The notes beneath the pieces were generated by a model, which searched no databases, was not told the DNA's origin, and worked only from the letters and a program-made list of their open reading frames with translations. DNA of 64,000 nucleotides, from assembly GCA_004352715.1 (NCBI GenBank), contig SCFE01000072.1, forward strand, positions 1,306,600-1,370,599, read 5' to 3'. Shown here one piece after another: positions 23,437-35,897 of the stretch; the stretch's first letter is position 1, and each line of letters starts with the position of its first letter. This DNA comes from Hofstenia miamia (lineage: Eukaryota; Xenacoelomorpha; Acoela). Made by a program: the position numbers and the translations under genes.

Positions 23437-24560
23437 TTAATTCTCCAGCAAGAAAAACAAACAATTTAATGTGAGATCCCAATTTTCAGGATTGTTTGTG
23501 TTAGCAGTGCACACCCTTTGGCGAGGCACAATACATAGTGGTTTTTTTTCAACTTCAGCATATGTCACAGAACTATCAAGTTGGGGTTCAGGAACATTGT
23601 CTAGCTCAGAAATGTCAAGGTAAGCGTCATTGTTATAAGTTATTCTTTGTTTAATAATGGTTGTATTTTTGATATCTTTATTTGTACATTTTAGAAATTG
23701 GTAATTGTGTGTTTTTCTTTTATCTAGAATGTAGTTATTGCTAGACCAGCGGATAGCTAATTTCCGTGTCTGCTTACTGTCAGAGGTCTATATTGGTGCA
23801 AGGGAGTACACTTTATCACCAACTTTGTGTGGTTTGTTATAGTTTCTTAGTTGACAAACTGTGCTTTTCTTATTAAACATGCAAATTGTTTCATGATTGT
23901 TATGTAATTGTTTTAGTAAATCTTTGATGTAATCATTTGTGGTGGTAATGTTATATTTTTTGTATAACGTTCTTAGTGGTGCAGCTGCTTCATGACCGAT
24001 AGATGCTTTAAGAGGTGTAATACCTGTTGTTGCATGCATGGAGGTGTTATAGAAATACTTGATGTAAGGCATAACAGATCTCCAATTTTTTCCACCAATG
24101 TGGGATGTCACTGAGAAAATGAGTTTTATTAATATTTTCTATAATAATTCTACAATGCCATTACTTTGTTGATGATATGGTGCAGCATGCTCATGCAATA
24201 TTTCTAATTGTTGCAATAGTTCCTTGGTTTATGAACTTTTGAGTTGTTTACCATGATTAGAAACAATAATAGACATTGGTCCAAAGAATAGTATCCAACT
24301 GTGTAAGAAGGTTGATGCAATTTTTTGTTCTTTATGATTGATAATGGGGATCATTTAAGCATATTTAGTGAAATTGTCAACAATAACAAGGACATATTGG
24401 TAGCTATCATCATCCTTTGAAGGCTGCTCTATGTTGACATGGACAATCTCATTTAATGAAGATGATGCAATTTCTTGAAGTTCAGTATGTTGCATTGGAA
24501 AGTGAGTTGTATTAGAGATGACACATGTTTTACATTTATTAATGGCATCATACACAATTG
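23437..24560 (-). pseudogene. Gypsy-type integrase, 5'-truncated and degenerate
   Basis: From 24555 downward the minus strand encodes KCKTCVISNTTHFP (end of the zinc-binding HHCC region) and VNIEQPSKDDDSYQYVLVIV (catalytic core start). These are followed by a region around 24200-24290 with NHGKQLKSS and EILHEHAAPYHQQSNGIVE, where the second Asp of the DDE triad is replaced (VSNHG for the usual SDxG). The open frame 23788-24111 (YIKYFYNTSMHATTGITPLK) is the post-core region. A C-terminal tail with KVGDKVYSLAP resembles the integrase C-terminal beta domain. It ends at TAA 23437. Several in-frame stops are present. Sequence above 24590 is unrelated, so reverse transcriptase and gag are absent. 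Confidence 0.85.
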
Positions 24561-24686
24561 AGCAAAGTCTGGAGACAATTAAATTGAGTATTTAGAGTAT
24601 TTTTCGGATTTCATGGACTAAATAGACTACAAATACAATATTTAGTAAGTAAACTCTAAACAATAAAATGTATTAAGTACTAGTAT

Positions 24687-25829
24687 TGTAACATCCTCTA
24701 CCAGGCATTGTCATCTGTTTCTCCTTGCTCTTTTGTTATAACCAGAGTGATGTACTTGTGTGTAGGGATGTACTAATTTCATACTGTTTTACTTCCATGT
24801 CTTTAATTCCATTAACTTTAATTAATAGACATTACCATGAACACTCTTTAGGTGATGAAGCCTCACTGCATCTCTTCTAATCATTGGTAACTGCGCATCC
24901 GCCTGAGGCCAATCTCCACATCCAGTATCACATGCTCACATATGATCCAGTTGATTGAGTTGCACTTCTCAGATCATCTATATAACATATGTGTACCCTA
25001 TCCTAGCACATTGTATGCTCAAGACAAGACACAACTCGACTTAGTCTCTATTTGTAAAAGTGTTTCATGTACTTGCAACCTGACTTGTTACTAGCCACAT
25101 AGCTAACATCATGTGTAGCCATTACCAAAATATATTGGCTTTAATAAACTAATTTAATATAGATATCTATATATGTGGCGGCTTCCTATCCTACATTTAA
25201 TAATTAATGCATGCTAGGTCACATTATCGCCATTATTTTGGATCTAAAATAATATAAATATATATCTCTATGTTTGCGTTGCTACCCTTATTTTGAGTTT
25301 GTTATTTCTAATACATGTATGATAATTATCTATAGTCAGCTAAATGAGAATAAAAACCCCTATTCCTAACCTAAGTGCACTTTCATAGCTTGGCTAGAAT
25401 TGTTCCCATGATGGGTCCAAGCCACTACTAAACACAACATGTTTAGATTGACATTATATTAAATATTCAAACTGTAACAATAAATCAATGTAAGAATTCC
25501 GAAGAAATTTCTTTATCAATTGTTACAATGAAATTGATTCTATTTATATTCACTTGAAAAAGTACCTGTTGATTTCGCAATTTAAATCTATCGTCTGCCA
25601 AAATGGCGGCTAAAAATATTGGAAGCGACTTCGCGCACTTTGTTTGGTCACAATCAAAATATCAACAAATAATAATTCGCACTAAATTGCACTGTTTTTT
25701 CTTAGTTGCAATATACAATCTAAATTAAGATGATACTAGATTTTGTAATACATTTCCAATCATATCTAAATTCGGTTCTTCTTATTGACTTTCTTCCTTA
25801 GCAGCTTATTTTGTTTGGATGATGCTACA
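24687..25829 (-). mobile_element. solo LTR, copy 1 (TSD gtat)
   Basis: On the plus strand the repeat starts TGTAACATCCTCTACCAGGC and ends GGATGATGCTACA (1143 bp). It is flanked by a 4-bp target duplication, gtat (24683-24686 and 25830-25833). No internal element sequence lies next to it, so it is a solo LTR left by LTR-LTR recombination. Sense is probably the minus strand: in that direction TATAAATAG (25548-25540) lies downstream of a GCCGCCAT element (25601-25619), and in the 62.3-kb copy a primer-binding-like site follows the ...GTTACA end. Confidence 0.88.
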
Positions 25830-26159
25830 GTATTTTAATATTTTATAATACAAATGTACTTCAATCAAATATGTAAAACATAAAATATGAAAATGTAAAC
25901 AAATTTTAGATGAAAAAATCTTTTTTTAATTCAGGCATACTTGTATGTCCATATTTAGTAACAAATCCTTTTGAAAAAATTTGCAGACCTTGCTCAAAGC
26001 TCTCTCGGGCATGTCAATTTCTAAATTAATGCTACGAATTTTTGAAACATTTAGAAACATATTGTAGCATAATCAATCACTAAAGCTGCTGAAACCCATG
26101 ATTGAAAGGGGAGTAAAGAGAGATGATTAAAATTAATTAAGAAATTTAAGTGATAATAT

Positions 26160-28445
26160 TGTAGAATCTCCTATCAGGCCCAATGTCCATTTTTCTAAAT
26201 CTAGTTCTTTAGCTCTATGGTAATTCAGTGGGCAGGGATCTAACTGTCTTTGTCTTCTTAGAATTTCATTAATATGTTTCTGATAACTGTAATTAACATA
26301 TAGATTAACCATAACTATTTAGGTGAAGTAGCTCCACAGTACTCCAAATGGTTGGGCATCCACTTGACGCTGCTCTCCTTATCAGCAACAGACTCAGCAA
26401 TCCAAGTTCCCCAAACTGTCTCCAACACTCAGCTCAATGAAGTTAATTATGTGTGCCTTAACCTATGACGGTGCTTACTAATGAATAGACCCAATTCAAC
26501 ATACACTCTTTTGTAATGTGTTTTGTTGTGTTTTCATTTAACACATAGACTAGTATGAGTTTTTCGCAACCTGACTTGGCACTAGCTGCTTTATTAATAA
26601 TTAAAAAACATTTTGCCATTACCAAAAACTATTGCCATCCAAATTACTAAGTAAATAATTAGCAGCTTCCTAACCTACATGTAAGATAGTTAATATAAAA
26701 AACAGTCTCATTATTGGTTGCATTACAGTCAACAATTTGGATCTAGAAAAAGAATCAATACATAACTGATGTTTGGCTAGCTAGCCATTTATTGAGTTTA
26801 TTACCAGATATATGTTTGAATACAATTGATAGTCAGCTAAATGGGTAATAAAAAACTCCTAGTCGTACACCTAAATTAAGTGCATTTCGTAATCAGGCGT
26901 GAAGAACCTAGAATTGTTGCCATTGTGGTACCCTAACCCCTACTCAACACGAACCATTTAGCTTGAAATTTGTAATAATTAAGCAAACCAGATAATAAAG
27001 CATTGAAAGAATATACTTCAACCTTTGTGTAACATCCTCTACCAGGCATTACTACTGTTTGCCCTTTGTTACTTTATAACATCAGTTGTATGTTTGCAGG
27101 TAGGGATTTGCTAACTAGATACTGTTTAGCTTTTTTACATTTCTGTTAGCCTAATGTAACTAGATTTTAGGTGACGATGCCACACAGCATTCTCTCTATT
27201 GATCGGGCATTTGCCCGAAGCTGACCTCCACATCCCGTTTCACTTGTATGCCGAGGATCCATTTGGTTGAGTTCCACCTCTCAGCTCAATGATGTAACTT
27301 ATGCGTACACTATCTTAGCTCGGTTTGTACTCAAGACAAGACACAATTCGACTTAGCCTCTATTTTGTAAAAGTGTTTCATGAATATGCAACTGGACTTG
27401 TTACTAGCTGCTTGATTAATATTACATGTAGCCATTACCGAAATATATTGGCTTTAAAAATCAGCTTAATATTTGGCAGCTTCCTAACCTACATTTACTA
27501 ATTAGTACATGGCCGGTCACTTTATCAGTCACGTTATAGTCAATAATTTTGATCTAAAATATTATAGACATAATCCCTAAGTTTAGTCATCCAACCGTAT
27601 TTTGTATATGTTATTTTTAATACATGTACTAAGTGATCAATAGTCAACTAAATGAGAGAAAAACCCCTATACATAACACAAGTGCACTTTCATGATCTGG
27701 CACAAAGACCCTAGAATCGATCTCGTGATGGATCCAGACCAATACTAAACACAACTTGTTTAGCTTAACATTGTATTAAATAATCAAACCATATCAATAG
27801 AACAAAGTAAGAATTCCGAATAAAATTCTTTATCAATTGCTTACAGGGTTTCGAATCTACTTATAGTAATTTCGGAAAAGTACCTGCCTATTTCAAATTT
27901 GAACTCTTTCTCGGCCAATATGGCGGCTAAAAATAATGGAAGCAATTTCGCCCCTTCCGTTTTGCCAAAAGTATTGTTATTGACAGATACTAATCTCTTA
28001 TAGTTGACACTTATTTTTGCTTGGTTGCATAATGCAAATTAATCTAACTGATTTTACAATTTTATAATATTTCTAATAATCATTCTTCTTCATTCTTATT
28101 CTCTTGTTGATCTGACATTAGCAGCTTGATTTATTTGGATGATGCTACATTTGTTCCAATGTTTTAATCCTATTTATACTCTAATCAAATGAGTGCCTGT
28201 TATTTGAATTTTTGAATTAACTAGACACTTCGGCCTAGTTGGCTAAAAATAATGAGAAGCGATTTCGCCCTCTAAATTTTACCAAATTAGTTTATAGAGA
28301 AGCACTTGCTTTCACAATTTTGTATGTTATTTATAAATTTTAATGAGCAAAATTCATCATTTAAGTTGCTTAGTTATTATTAATCATTTCCTTCTTTCTT
28401 CCTTCGATCTTAGTTCTAGCATCCTTCTTGATGGATTATGCTACA
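26160..28445 (-). mobile_element. solo LTR, copy 2, interrupted by copy 3 (TSD atat)
   Basis: Starts TGTAGAATCTCCTATCAGGC at 26160 and ends GGATTATGCTACA at 28445, flanked by atat (26156-26159 and 28446-28449). The interval 27028-28149 is another LTR of the family, inserted in it. Taking out the insert rejoins CAACCTTTG with TTCCAATG, which aligns with the uninterrupted equivalent in copy 1 (CAATTGTTACAATG). Its own length without the insert is about 1.16 kb. The start TGTAGAATC marks it as a different subfamily from copies 1 and 3. Confidence 0.88.
27028..28149 (-). mobile_element. solo LTR, copy 3, nested in copy 2 (TSD tttg)
   Basis: An 1122-bp LTR with the standard ends (TGTAACATCCTCTACCAGGC and ATGATGCTACA), flanked by a tttg duplication (27024-27027 and 28150-28153). 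It retains AATATGGCGGCTAAAAATAA (27917-27936), which on the sense strand is an upstream promoter-like block. Being nested, it is younger than copy 2. Confidence 0.9.
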
Positions 28446-28499
28446 ATATACAAATTTAGTGATAATATTTTGCTAGCCAGTATTTACAAATCAAATTAA

Positions 28500-29463
28500 A
28501 ATTGTACAAGCAAGTACTTGCCAATCAATTGAGAATACATCTGAGGGCGAAATCACTTCCCAATATTTTTAGTCAACTAGGCAGAAGTGTCTTAGGTATT
28601 TAAAATTCAAATCGACAGGTACTTGTTTTGATTTAAAGTATAAATAGAGAGGAAAAAATGTAACAATTGATGAAGTATATTCTTTGTAATTCCTATTTTG
28701 CTCTTAATTACAGTTTGATTAATTAATAGAAATGTCAAGCTAAACAGTTTGTGCTGAGCTGTGGTCAGGATCCCATGACAGAAATGATTCAAGGTTATTT
28801 GCTTCTGATTTCATTAAACAAATTTTGGTTTGGTATATGACTAAAGATTTTTTACCTCCTGTTTAGCAGACTATCAGTCATTTTTCGTTATATACTTTAT
28901 AAGAATTTGAGAATGGCTAGGTAGCCAAATGTAATATATATAAACCTTTTTAGATCTAAATTGTTGATGATAACGTGACAGATAATGAGACCATTTATTA
29001 TATGAATTATCTTATCTAAATGTAGGTTAGAAAGCTGCTATTTATATAATTAAATAATTTGAATATCAATAGTTTTTTTGGTAATGGCAATGTTTTAACT
29101 ATGTTAACTTGTTAGCAGTGACAAGCCTGGTTGCACAAAGCTTATGTCAGTTTTTTTATTCAAACTGAGATACAACATCACCTAATACAAAGAGATTTTA
29201 AGTCGAGTTTTGTCTGATCATTAGTAAACACCTTCATAGGTTAGGGTACACATAATAAGCCTTCTTTGAGATGAGTGTCAGAGGTTCTTCAAAGAATTTG
29301 GATTACTGGATCTGCTGCTGATAAAAGAGAACAGCTTCAGGCAGATGCCCACCAAACAGAACAACTTCACCTAAATATTGTAGGTCCCTTCCCACTGAAT
29401 AGATGGAGAACCAAAGGACTAGATTTGGACAACCTGATGTTCGGCCTGGTAGGAGATGCTATA
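28500..29463 (+). mobile_element. LTR copy 4, opposite orientation, 5'-truncated or diverged
   Basis: The plus strand reads the family in the other direction: GGGCGAAATCACTTCC at 28543, GTAGGTTAGAAAGCTGCT near 29020, GGTTAGGGTACACATAAT near 29238, and an end resembling GCCTGGTAGGAGATGCTATA at 29463. It is far more diverged than copies 1 and 3. Its beginning next to copy 2 cannot be fixed. A short open frame at 29275-29499 lies inside it and is not a gene. Confidence 0.7.
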
Positions 29464-30338
29464 ATATTTGGGCAAGATTTTTTTGTGCATTTGAAGTAGA
29501 AAGAATATTACAGCACATTAAAATCAAACAAATTTGATTTCGACTTAATGAGATTTCACATATGTTGATTTGTGAATGTTTGAAAGGCAAAAATCCAGCT
29601 ATGTAATAGCAAAAGACCATTTTCTTAAATTCCTTTGAATGGCGATTAAACAATAAATTTGTGATGAAAGACATATCATTTTCATCTATTGTACATTTGT
29701 AAATATTTTTAGTAGCAATAATTTCAGAGGTTTCAAGACTGTTTAAGAGATTGCAAATGGAATCAATTTTATGACTAATGATAATATCAGAGTAGGAATA
29801 TAAAAATCGGATCCAGGCATTTGTCTGTACTGAGCAAATTTTGATTATTTCTTCAGTATTTGAACTTACTTTTGAAAAAAAATCTTTGAATAGATCTTAT
29901 GCTTGGTAGAAATAAAAATCCCTCAAATTACAGTATACCACATGAGAAGCTGCTGCAAGTTGCACAGGTTTTACCAAAAGACCGAATGGTAAACCTAACT
30001 AGGTTGAACTGCTAAGCATTTTAGCTGATCTTTAATAGATTGCAACTTTGAATTGTCAAGGTGTTGTAGAGTCTCTAGAGAAAGACATGCGTTTTCTATC
30101 AAAACTCTGGCATTTACTTGAAAATTATGAACAAAGTTCAGATTTCTGTCAACTGATTAAAACTGTATATTTCTAGTGATCAACTATGTTTTATTAGATG
30201 CTTGTAACAAGTGATAATGCTTTGACCATCTTTATAAAATTCGGAAAGTAATATCTGGTCTTCAATAATTTTTACATATATCCAAAATAAAGATTTATGG
30301 AAATCTTTGCCTGATACGTTATTTACTCTTTTACATAT
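29464..30338 (-). other. unrecognised region with broken minus-strand frames
   Basis: Between two LTR copies. The minus strand has a 71-codon frame (29459-29674) and, further up, a stretch around 30180-30330 reading KDFHKSLFWIYVKII and SEFYKDGQSIITCYKHLIKH. Several stops separate them. It could be internal sequence of a retroelement or a decayed host gene. I recognise no family. Confidence 0.35.
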
Positions 30339-32612
30339 TGTAGAATCCTCACCCTGGCTGAGATGTGCATTTGAGAGTATCTATTTAGTAACACGGCCAT
30401 GCAGTTTCTCCAAAGCAGGGCAATTTCTATCTTTGTTGAACTCTTTTGCCTCTAATATACTTTGCACTCAAACTAATCTATATTAGGTTCCACACAAGTA
30501 TAACAACTAGCCACTACCCTATTAAATAAATTTGGCAAAAAATTGCCGAATATTTAGAAAGGATTTGCAAATCAATTCCAAATATTTGGCAAATATTTGC
30601 CAAACATTTGACAAATTTTTTAAATTTTATGCAAACTTTCCAAATATTTGGCAAATTTTCAGAATAATTTGCAAACATTCCAAGAATTTGCCAAATATTT
30701 GGCAAACTTTCCAAATTTTGGGCTAAGTAAATTTTTAGAGTATATCAAATGTATTAAACAATTACAATCATACATTTATGCAAAGCATTAAAATTTCATC
30801 AGTTATTTATTTATAACAGCAGTTGATTAAATTGCCTACACAGTATACATTTAAGTGTATACAAAGATGTAGAGACCCAAGACCAATAAGTAATGGTCTA
30901 AACTACAACAATCAACTGCCAACCAATTGCATTTATGCATTGGCATGTCAGTCAACATCATTATTTCAAACTAAAGCAACATTTATTGTATACAAAAAAG
31001 CTTGTTTATATTCCATAACAATTAGCTCAAAATTTTGGCAATTATGAATTATAATTTAAACATCTATAAGTATGGTAGATTTAAAAATTATTTCTGGTAT
31101 GAACATAAAAAAGTAAATGAACACAGGTGATAACGTTAGTCCATAACAAGTACTAATTGCGTACTTAAATGTTGCAAAATTATTCTTAGATATATAAATA
31201 TTTTAATTGTTTATAATAGTAATCAATAAAAAGTTGAAATTTTCGGTATAATGGTTTCAAAAATGTTTGAAATAGTTTATTATATATTACGTACACTTTT
31301 ATTTATTCAAATAAGTTGTAAATTAATGAATGTACAAATTGTACAAATTTGAAAAATTTGGCAATTATTTGGCAAATATTTGCCAAATATTTGGAATATT
31401 TCCATTTACAAAAATTATGAATTTTTATCCAAATATTTGGCAAATATTTGCCAAATTTTCCAAACGTATTTACTAGGGTATGTAGGTAGCTCCACGAGAC
31501 TCCAGTTCGTAGTAATCGAGGTGGGCAACTGCCCAAAACGGAATCCAGTCGCCAAGAGTTCATCCGCTGCTCTGAGGCTTCCATATTCCAACAACTCAGC
31601 GCGTGCTCACGAGGACAATATTTATTATGTGTGCCCTAACTACTTGCGCTAATAAATACCCGTCACAATTCGATTTACAGACTCACACTCAACAATTTGT
31701 GGTGTTAATATAATAATGCAATATGCTAAGATGCATTGACACTAGCTGCTTAACAAATAAAAATGATTTAATAAATAGAGTAGCTCCCTAGCCTACATTT
31801 CAGATGGTTCAAACTGGCAACAAGGCACAACACTAGCTGCAAGAAGATAAAAAAAGAAAACTACATACAAATGAACTATAAACTAAAGCAGCTTCCTAAC
31901 CTACAGTTAATTAAGTAAAAGGATGACAATACAATACAATACATATAAACAGTCATTATAAGTCTCCTACAGTGTACAGAATTTAGATCTAAAATAAGAT
32001 AATTAAGTATACAATACACATAGGGTTAGCTGACTAGCCTTATCATGGATTTGTTACTACATGTAAAAGCAAACGATCACTAGCCAGCTAAGCATGTTGA
32101 AAAAATCTCCCTATTTGTATACATAACTTAGATGTGAGTAAAGATAAAGGCAGCAATTCATTTCCCCTCGCAACAGCCTTGTGATCACTGCACACATTGA
32201 ATGCTTGGCTGCGCATTATAATTAATTAATCAAACCAGTAAACAATAGAAATAATTCCAAGGAGTTCATTCTCCATCAACCAAATAATACACTTTGTTCA
32301 TATTTACAGAAATTAATGCAAACATATTTATTATGCAAACAAGTACCTGTTGCTGTTTCAATTTCTGCAATCCGCGTAGAATATTTCTGCATGATAATTG
32401 CTGCTTGCTAAAATAAATGTGGAGCGATTTGTCCACATGTGATTTGAAATAAGGTGAATCCGGCAAATATTTCTTTTACATTTTTTTTCAAATTACATGA
32501 TGTGATGATAATTCTTTTAAAATCCAAAAAATAGGAAAACCAGAGTTTTATGTTTTACTGTAACATTTGATCTTGGTTATGTTTTCATTGTCTTTAAATG
32601 GAATAGGCTACA
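30339..32612 (-). mobile_element. solo LTR, copy 5, split by TIR element 2 (TSD atat)
   Basis: Starts TGTAGAATCCTCACCCTGGC at 30339 and ends GGAATAGGCTACA at 32612, flanked by atat on both sides (30335-30338 and 32613-32616). The interval 30517-31478 is the TIR element. After it the LTR resumes with GTAGCTCCACGAGACTCC, aligning to GTAGCTCCACAGTACTCC of copy 2. Like copy 2 it belongs to the TGTAGAATC subfamily, and both chose an atat target. Confidence 0.85.
30517..31478 (-). mobile_element. non-autonomous TIR element (MITE-like), copy 2, TA target duplication
   Basis: An inverted copy of the element at 5461-6293. The ends read CCCTATTAAATAAATTTGGC and, reverse-complemented from the right, CCCTAGTAAATACGTTTGG. 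It is flanked by TA on each side (30515-30516 and 31479-31480). The internal unique part (around 30820-31300) matches copy 1 over several hundred bases with scattered differences. No coding capacity. Confidence 0.88.
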
Positions 32613-33089
32613 ATATTATCAATTCATTCAAATCGGAAAAAATTTTAAAAGGCTATCCCAATTTGCAATGAAATCATTATCACGAAAGCTTTGTATTTCT
32701 TCAACAAAATTATTTCTTTGTGCTTCTAATTTTACTGAAATAACCTTAGCACTGTTTCGTTCTTTCGAAATTTTTTGTCAGCTAATGTTTCTCACTAAAA
32801 TAGATATCTTTTGGTAAAGGCAATCTTTAAATTAGTAAGGTATTTATCCAAGCAATTTGACAAAATTCATCCTTTGGCAAAGCAAATACATGAGTGTATG
32901 GTTCATTTCTATAGTTTGATCGACATTTGAAAACTGTACATTTGGTCAACATCAGTTTTAATTGATTTTAATTACGTGCAATGCAATTCCTTTCTGAACA
33001 ACTAGCGGTAAAAAACGTAATTACAATGGGCCTTCAGCAATTTCGTACCTTTTGAATTGTCACGTCCTGAATAATTAGATATATATATA
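32613..33089. other. non-coding DNA before a gap
   Basis: AT-rich, ending in a TA run at 33080-33089 that borders the gap. No gene is seen. Confidence 0.5.
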
Positions 33090-33473
33090 NNNNNNNNNNN
33101 NNNNNNNNNNNNNNNNNNNNNNNNNNNNNNNNNNNNNNNNNNNNNNNNNNNNNNNNNNNNNNNNNNNNNNNNNNNNNNNNNNNNNNNNNNNNNNNNNNNN
33201 NNNNNNNNNNNNNNNNNNNNNNNNNNNNNNNNNNNNNNNNNNNNNNNNNNNNNNNNNNNNNNNNNNNNNNNNNNNNNNNNNNNNNNNNNNNNNNNNNNNN
33301 NNNNNNNNNNNNNNNNNNNNNNNNNNNNNNNNNNNNNNNNNNNNNNNNNNNNNNNNNNNNNNNNNNNNNNNNNNNNNNNNNNNNNNNNNNNNNNNNNNNN
33401 NNNNNNNNNNNNNNNNNNNNNNNNNNNNNNNNNNNNNNNNNNNNNNNNNNNNNNNNNNNNNNNNNNNNNNNNN
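33090..33473. other. assembly gap (384 n)
   Basis: The run of n borders a TA microsatellite on the left, a common cause of contig breaks. Open frames spanning it are artefacts. Confidence 0.99.
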
Positions 33474-33624
33474 ATATTGTAGCATCCACTGGTTTAGTGT
33501 TAGAGTAATATTAGTATGCAAATAACATCTACAGTACAAGGCATAATAAACAACTCTTTGTAAGCTCCAAGAGAGAGGAAGTCTATAAAAACTGCTAACC
33601 ATGTGGCATGAGTAATATACTTTA

Positions 33625-33906
33625 ATGAATGGCAATAGAATTAGAATTATTAGCCACAAGCAAATTAATAGCATTGAGCATGTGAGACAAAAATTACGAG
33701 CAAAACCAGGATTAGAGAAATTCACTAGAACTTTGTGGCCCAAGCTGAAGCACAACATCACAGCCATTGAATCTGAATTAACAATAAGCAATGTCACTAA
33801 GTACTTTATAAGGGAAGAACCATATGTAAAATCAAAAGGGCGATGCACTTATCAGCCCTCAGACCTACCCACGACTCCTCCTCAAAATGAAACAAATTTA
33901 GCTTAA
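33625..33906 (+). CDS. small open frame, unrecognised, possibly a 3'-terminal exon
   Basis: A 93-codon frame (MNGNRIRIISHKQINSIEHV...) ends at TAA 33904-33906. An AATAAA-type signal lies about 20 bp downstream (GCAATAAACG near 33925), and base composition is less AT-rich than the flanks. It has no recognised domain. The start codon is uncertain because upstream acceptors are possible and a gap lies 150 bp away. It could be a retroelement tail. Confidence 0.3.
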   Translation: MNGNRIRIISHKQINSIEHVRQKLRAKPGLEKFTRTLWPKLKHNITAIESELTISNVTKYFIREEPYVKSKGRCTYQPSDLPTTPPQNETNLA

Positions 33907-34781
33907 CATCATATGTGAATTTGCAATAAACGTTTTGGTTTCACTTCGATTGGTTGCTCATTTATTTATTCTAAGTTAANTACATTTAATCAATAGGATG
34001 AATGAGGCTGCCTTAGAGAGTTTTGGGGTGATAATGGTTTGAGACGCATCAGATTTTATTTTATGATAAATTCAGACAGCAGTATGAGGAAGGAGTGTAA
34101 ACATGAAGTTGTACATCCTTCAATCTTACTTGTGCATGAAAATAGAATTGCTTTTTAATACCAAGGGAAGCTGACAAGCTATACATTATTTTTATGAAAT
34201 TTGAAGAAATCACGTATCTAGTATAATAGATTTTCAACAAATGAGTTTAAGTAATCCACTATAAAGGGTAGCTGTTTGTTAGTATCAATTAGAAATTTTA
34301 TATTTTCTCTTGGTTCTGTGATATACTTCTAACAAGCAGACCAGAATATTCCAATATCGAATTGAGTGCTAATTTATTACTGTATGATATATGGCATTTC
34401 AACCAAGTTAATGCTGCTTGGAATAAGTAGTAGGGCATTTGGATTTAAATGCATGCATTGTGATAAAATTCAAATGGAAATTTGAAATTTAACCAACTAA
34501 AACTCACATCTCTTGAAAAAAATTAGCATTAATTAAATTAACATTGTCTAAAAATATTTTGCTAATTTGAAAATGATTAGTGTGTGTACTTTAATGAAGC
34601 ACAAATGAAAAATAAAGAACCTAAAAACTGCTTTTAATATCAAACGCAGGATCCTATGCAATTTATGAAAGAATAAGCAATTTTATTAGAAATTCAAGAA
34701 AATAGTGGCTGAGACTACTATAAAAAATTAAAGTGGTAGTTGCTTTGCAGTGTGATTTTGAAAAACTTGATTTAAATTAAA

Positions 34782-34843
<62 letters not shown>

Positions 34844-35897
34844 ATTGATTGCTAAAGCAAGGTTTAAATAACATTCTATAAAATACATTTTGTGGACTCG
34901 TACCCTCAAGAAAGAGTGTTGAAAATGGACTGTAATTTTGTTTATATATTTAGTTGTTTCTTTTTCCTTTCAATAGTAGAGAAGTATCTACTGTTATTAC
35001 TGTAACTTTTTTGCTTTTACTTGCAGATTTTTTCATTATTTAGAATATTTATTTTTTAGTATTTATTTGAGTTCAGGTGCAATATAGTAAATATACTTTT
35101 GTTTGACAGTTTGTGGACTGGCATGTGGCTCTCCTATAATTTAATATGATATTTTCAAAAATTGAAATTGCAAATTCTTAAATTCTAAGGAAATTTTTGC
35201 ATCTAATCATGGTTGGATTAACAATATAAAATTTTTAATTTCACAGAGGAAATCAAATTTCATTTAATAAAAAGCACTGATATATATAAATATTTCAAAA
35301 CTTCATTTTCACAATATTGCACTAAGAAATTCTGAAGCATTCCAAATTTCTTAGGCATTTAATATTGAGTTTTAACACTGCGTTGATTTGTTTTTTGAAG
35401 TATCACTGGTATTTCTAGAGCTGTTAAATTGATATCTACAATTTTACAAGGACGCCATGCTATTTTTTCTTGGATTTCTACCACCATTTTTAGTGAAAGA
35501 AGAAAAAAATTACTAAATGGAAATATTTCATATTTTATTGTCAAAATGTTCAACAATATTTTTTGCAGTTTTGAAAATATGACTTAATTTGTATGTTATT
35601 CCTGAATTAACCTGTATTTATATCAACATTAATTGTTAATTTGTGGGCTAAATATTTTTACAAGGATTATAAAAAGAAGGCATTTGTTTTAGTTTAGACT
35701 AAAGTTCATCAAATAGAGCTGGGCCAAAGTTTGTATAAAATATAGTCATAAGCATATGCATAAAATCCCAATGCTTTCATTTATTCTATTTATCACAATT
35801 CTATAATATGCATTTACAAAGCTATTTGAAATATAATTCAAAATGTCAAAACTAATTCCTATCAACACATTATCTACATAGACAACAATTAGAGCTT
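33907..35897. other. non-coding DNA between the small frame and the receptor 3' end
   Basis: AT-rich, with a single-n gap at 33980 and a long (TA)n tract at 34783-34840. The 3' UTR and polyadenylation site of the minus-strand receptor gene should lie just below 35898, but I cannot fix them. Confidence 0.5.

Noticed and set aside
29275-29499. 74-codon plus-strand frame as a gene
   Set aside because: It falls within a diverged LTR copy and aligns to non-coding LTR sequence in the other copies.
24687-32612. CRISPR-like or satellite array of repeats about 1.1 kb long
   Set aside because: Each unit has its own target-site duplication and nesting, which fits LTR insertions.
33625-33906. Assignment of the 93-codon frame to a known family
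   Set aside because: No motif seen; kept only as a low-confidence open frame.
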